Assembly: GCA_003342895.1 (NCBI GenBank)
Contig: PTFA01000042.1
Span: 1,550,001 to 1,614,000 of the forward strand
Direction of reading: 5' to 3'
Origin: Casuarius casuarius
Lineage: Eukaryota; Chordata; Aves; Casuariiformes; Casuariidae
Length of the DNA stretch: 64,000 bases
Below are positions 61,801 through 64,000 of the stretch, in pieces. The notes beneath the pieces were generated by a model. That model saw only the letters and a program-made list of their open reading frames with translations, did no database searches and was not told the origin of the DNA. The translations under genes were made by a program, and so were the position numbers. Positions within the stretch are counted from its first letter, which is position 1. Each line of letters opens with the position of its first letter.

Positions 61801-64000
61801 ACTATTCTGAGAGGGTTTTAAGAGTATATGGAGCAATGCTGGTTATTGGTATGCGGGCTAGAGGAACCCATTCTGTTATCTGTTTTTACATAGTAAATAT
61901 TGTGTGCAATAAGATTTGCTCTTCTGCCAAGCAATTTGGACTAAACAGAAAAGTCATTCAAATAAGCAGAAATGATAATGATAACTTTGGTGTAAAAAGG
62001 TGAGAGAGCAAGGTACTTTCCAGTGTGAGAGCGGTGGTGGAAGTTAGTTCATTTAATGGTTAATATCTGGCATTACAAGGTCATAAACTTTGCATGAATG
62101 TTACCTCAATTTCCTTCCATTTTCATCAAGTTCTGTGGCACTACACAGACACAAGGAAAGAACTGTGAAATCAGACTTCTTTTTTAAGCATACTGATGTA
62201 CAATAAACTCTAAAATACTGTCTTTCTGAATTTTTATGCACAGAACACTCCAAAATATTAAAAAGCTGAACAATTAAAAAATTGGCATAGAATTTTATAC
62301 CTAAAAAAATTGCATAATTTGTAATATGAAGTCTTATATGGCTTGGAAACAGGATGTTTTCTTTCATTTTAAAGTGGGAGAATAACAGGTGTTAACATGC
62401 AGTTCCTCTTTTCAGATAGTGAACAACTGAGATCTGTCCCCACTATCTCGTTTTAGACTTACGATCGCACATTCCTCTCCTGAAACAAAGTTCGTTCACA
62501 AATATAATAAAACTCAACCTAAGCAAAGAATTTAGCAATGTCTGAAAATTCAAGATAAAATGAGAGCAATGAATGTTAGCTGTTGGGAAATACCACTGAC
62601 CCTTTGTTACCCAACTAGCAGCTTAAATGCTGTATCAAAATCTCCTTCAAGAAATAGGGCTATACAGAATACTACATATGGTAAGGTTATCATTCTATAC
62701 TAGTCTAAGTTTTATGTGCTTCCTCTTGGGTCTTTCTTTTTGACTCATTTAGAGTTTAGCAGACTCAAGCTTTATAACTGATTTAGTGCAAATCTTGTGC
62801 TTTAAGTTGAGTACACACAGCAGTAGTTTGCTGAACCTGGAACTCAGCTGTTGAGAAGCCAAAATTGTTTTGATTAATACAGGGTAAGGTAGAACTTCAT
62901 TTTACTCTCAGGTTTCTCACAAGGGGAAACATCTTCATTTTGTGCTACTGGGTGGAATTGGTTAATCAAAATGAATTAACTAATAAAGGTCAGTCATGCT
63001 TAACTGAATTGACATTATCAAAGGCAACAGTTAGTTTCACTACATTTGAGATTGCTGGTTACTGAATGAACATTTCAAATCACAGTTTAATAGACTAAGG
63101 CTGCTAGTAATAATACTAGTGTTTATTTTTTGATTACAATGAACAGAACTGTTGATGGAGCAGCTTACTTCCTTATGTACAATGTATTAAAACTGAAGGG
63201 TCAGGTCATAGGAAGAAAATCCAATTGTACTCAACCAGCTGCCACCAAATAAAATGAACTCCCTTGTGAGCTGCCAAAATGAGTGGTTGCCCTATTATCG
63301 CAGCATTAAGTAGGTGTGCTGCTTTTGTGTTGGTGTTCAAAATACAGTCATGACGTCAGGTGAAGTGCATGGAGATTCTTGAGTCTGGTTCCATCTTAGT
63401 AAGAGAAAAGGGAGTGCGAGGAAGTTGTGACAGTTTAGTACCAAACTTAAGTCATCTTTCTCACTAAACTACATAGCTCTGCAAATCTCTCTCCATCTTC
63501 TTTACTTGCATTAACGGTCACAGTTTATGCTGACATTTAAAGCTACTTGGTGTCTAACCTAACAGCTTTCTGAGAGGGCAGGAACAACTCGCATCTCTTG
63601 GAGCTGTTCTACAAATCTCTCAGTGGACTCCTCCTTCACCTACAGTCAGTTCACCATTTTTAGTCTTTCTTCCCAAACAAAACCTAGGTACTTTATTTTT
63701 AAAAAATAAAGTTTATATTCCAAAGAGAGCACTAATCTCGGGGATAAGTTCTTACAAATACAGGCACTTCTGAATTGATTCCAAGCCTTGCATAGCATGC
63801 TAAAGTGAGCAGAGAAATTGTTGCATTGTCACCAATCTCAAATTTCCAAGGGGGTTGGGAAAGCCAACTAAGGGGTAGAAAATGTTAGAAAATGTATTTC
63901 GAAGTAGATATTGCATGGCTGGTGCAGCCTAATTCTCATTTCCTCTTTCCTTCACAGTTTTTGAGCAAGCCTTCTAATAGTTTGCAGTTATTTTCTCCAG
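52801..64000 (+). CDS. IL10RB: Interleukin-10 receptor subunit beta, exons 1-6 and start of exon 7 (runs off the window)
   Basis: IL10RB is the shared low-affinity chain that pairs with IL10RA, IL22RA1, IL20RA or IFNLR1 at the plasma membrane and brings TYK2. The coding segments are 52801-52849, 53393-53516, 54838-55007, 57261-57427, 58949-59099, 61488-61645 and 63958-64000 (open end). They join in frame with phases 1,2,1,0,1,0. Residues 1-18 are a Cys/Leu-rich signal peptide. Domain 1 (about 20-114) has [21 protein letters not shown] and SDWV. Domain 2 (about 115-218) starts TIIGPPDV, has LEPWTMYC (Cys193) and Cys214. The membrane helix is about 227-254. The tail has [19 protein letters not shown] and then FLSKP, matching the mammalian SLPQHLKEFL region. 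Oddities: one domain-1 cysteine is missing and intron 5 has a GC donor. About 286 residues lie in the window, so only the last part of the tail is missing. Confidence 0.95.
52850..53392 (+). other. IL10RB: IL10RB intron 1
   Basis: A 543-bp intron. The first half is still CpG island, the rest AT-rich, ending TTGCTTCCATAG. Nothing else is recognised. Confidence 0.7.
53393..53516 (+). CDS. IL10RB: IL10RB exon 2 (first FNIII domain, N-terminal half)
   Basis: Acceptor TTCCATAG, donor GTAAGT, phase 1 to 2. It encodes [20 protein letters not shown] and GNITYTVQF, colinear with mammalian VPPPENVRMNSVNFKNILQW. Confidence 0.95.
53517..54837 (+). other. IL10RB: IL10RB intron 2
   Basis: About 1.3 kb. 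Frames on both strands at 54006-54346 have no recognisable features. No repeat is named. Confidence 0.6.
54838..55007 (+). CDS. IL10RB: IL10RB exon 3 (first FNIII domain, C-terminal half)
   Basis: Acceptor CCATACAG, donor GTAAGC, phase 2 to 1. It has [20 protein letters not shown] and SDWVIVRF, highly similar to mammalian IL10RB. The segment before LTECD ([16 protein letters not shown]) has no cysteine, whereas the mammalian chain has one there, paired with the Cys of TECD. Confidence 0.95.
55008..57260 (+). other. IL10RB: IL10RB intron 3
   Basis: About 2.25 kb, AT-rich, ending in a T-rich tract and TATATAG. No mobile element is recognised. Confidence 0.6.
57261..57427 (+). CDS. IL10RB: IL10RB exon 4 (second FNIII domain, N-terminal half)
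   Basis: Acceptor CATATATAG, donor GTAACT, phase 1 to 0. It begins with the hinge hallmark IIGPPDV and contains SLHVDFIGP and [14 protein letters not shown], colinear with mammalian IIGPPGM and SWTYNVQYWKNGT. Confidence 0.95.
57428..58948 (+). other. IL10RB: IL10RB intron 4
   Basis: About 1.5 kb of AT-rich sequence. Nothing is recognised. Confidence 0.6.
58949..59099 (+). CDS. IL10RB: IL10RB exon 5 (second FNIII domain, C-terminal half), GC donor
   Basis: Acceptor GTTGCTAG. It encodes [13 protein letters not shown] and ELCDRTTHN with the domain-2 disulfide pair. The exon must end at AATG|GCAAGT (donor GC 59100-59101) to join exon 6 in phase 1. This is a non-canonical GC-AG intron whose remaining donor bases fit the consensus. 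Confidence 0.93.
59100..61487 (+). other. IL10RB: IL10RB intron 5, GC-AG type
   Basis: About 2.4 kb starting GCAAGTAATA and ending TTTCTTGCAG. A second possible donor, GTAATA, lies 4 nt inside (59104-59109). The intron carries a well-preserved CR1 near its 3' end. Confidence 0.85.
60590..61331 (+). mobile_element. CR1 LINE, 5'-truncated, relatively young
   Basis: About 740 bp from the ORF2 C-terminal region to the true 3' end, on the same strand as IL10RB. Recognisable blocks are GACCTGGGGATCCTGG, GACCATGAGCCAGCA, CTGTGTCCAGTACTGGGCTCC, TGAGGAAAGGCTGAGAG, CACTGGAACAGGTTGCC and TGGACCAGATGATCCCCAGAGG. The end is the CR1 octamer-like tail ATTCTGTGATTCTGTTATTCTG. The frame is open in two pieces (60680-60880 and 60896-61243), broken by a TAG where the element normally codes on, so it is inactive. 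5' truncation is normal for CR1. Confidence 0.93.
61488..61645 (+). CDS. IL10RB: IL10RB exon 6 (transmembrane segment, start of tail)
   Basis: Acceptor TTCTTGCAG, donor GTTTGT (61646), phase 1 to 0. It encodes a hydrophobic helix ([20 protein letters not shown]...) and the cytoplasmic [19 protein letters not shown], the TYK2-region counterpart of mammalian KKTKYAFSPRNSLPQHLKE. Confidence 0.95.
61646..63957 (+). other. IL10RB: IL10RB intron 6
   Basis: About 2.3 kb, AT-rich, ending CTTTCCTTCACAG. No repeat family or nested gene is recognised. Confidence 0.6.
63958..64000 (+). CDS. IL10RB: IL10RB exon 7 (partial, cut by window end)
   Basis: Acceptor CCTTCACAG in phase 0, giving [14 protein letters not shown]. 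It continues the conserved HLKE|FL junction of mammalian IL10RB. The rest of the tail and the stop lie outside the window. Confidence 0.88.

Noticed and set aside
1..64000. CRISPR arrays, operons, prophage or other prokaryotic systems
   Set aside because: The window is clearly a vertebrate chromosome with spliced genes; no regularly spaced repeats with unique spacers are present.

Overview
The window is vertebrate nuclear DNA, almost certainly from a bird. The evidence is CR1 LINE copies with the avian-type TTCTG-repeat 3' end, short introns, two CpG-island promoters, and two neighbouring receptor genes in the order known from the class II cytokine receptor (interferon/IL-10 receptor) cluster. 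The species cannot be fixed from the sequence alone. Several N bases at 51.5-51.9 kb show it is an assembled contig.

Layout. (1) 1-29.9 kb: AT-rich sequence with no gene I can support. It holds a few very old interspersed repeats (MIR-like, CR1 fragments), microsatellites, a perfect 13-bp inverted repeat, a homeodomain-site palindrome and a C-rich block just before the first CpG island. In vertebrates the neighbour on this side is the OLIG1/OLIG2 region, so distal enhancers are plausible but unproven. (2) 29.9-50.6 kb: IFNAR2 on the + strand. It has a non-coding first exon in a CpG island and eight coding exons I could join in frame to a 506-residue type I membrane protein. (3) 51.86-52.36 kb: an LTR of an endogenous retrovirus on the + strand. 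Its U3 is the inverted relative of another LTR in IFNAR2 intron 2 (about 35.9-36.7 kb). (4) 52.4-64 kb: IL10RB on the + strand. Exons 1-6 and the start of exon 7 are present and the gene runs off the window. Intron 5 contains a fairly young CR1 and begins with a GC rather than a GT donor.

How the genes work together. IFNAR2 is the high-affinity, JAK1-bound chain of the type I interferon receptor (partner IFNAR1). IL10RB is the shared, TYK2-associated chain for IL-10, IL-22, IL-26 and type III interferon receptors. Both genes show the family's intron phase order (1,1,2,1,0,1,0 for IFNAR2; 1,2,1,0,1,0 for IL10RB), which supports the exon models. The same strand, a gap of about 2.8 kb between the IFNAR2 stop and the IL10RB start, and matching phase-1 junctions make an in-frame IFNAR2-IL10RB readthrough fusion possible.

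Most notable observations: the GC-AG intron in IL10RB, with a competing GT donor 4 nt downstream that would give a membrane-less product; loss of one of the two domain-1 cysteines in IL10RB; the inverted LTR pair, one member about 440 bp upstream of the IL10RB start codon; and upstream ORFs in both mRNA leaders. I found no wholly new gene system.
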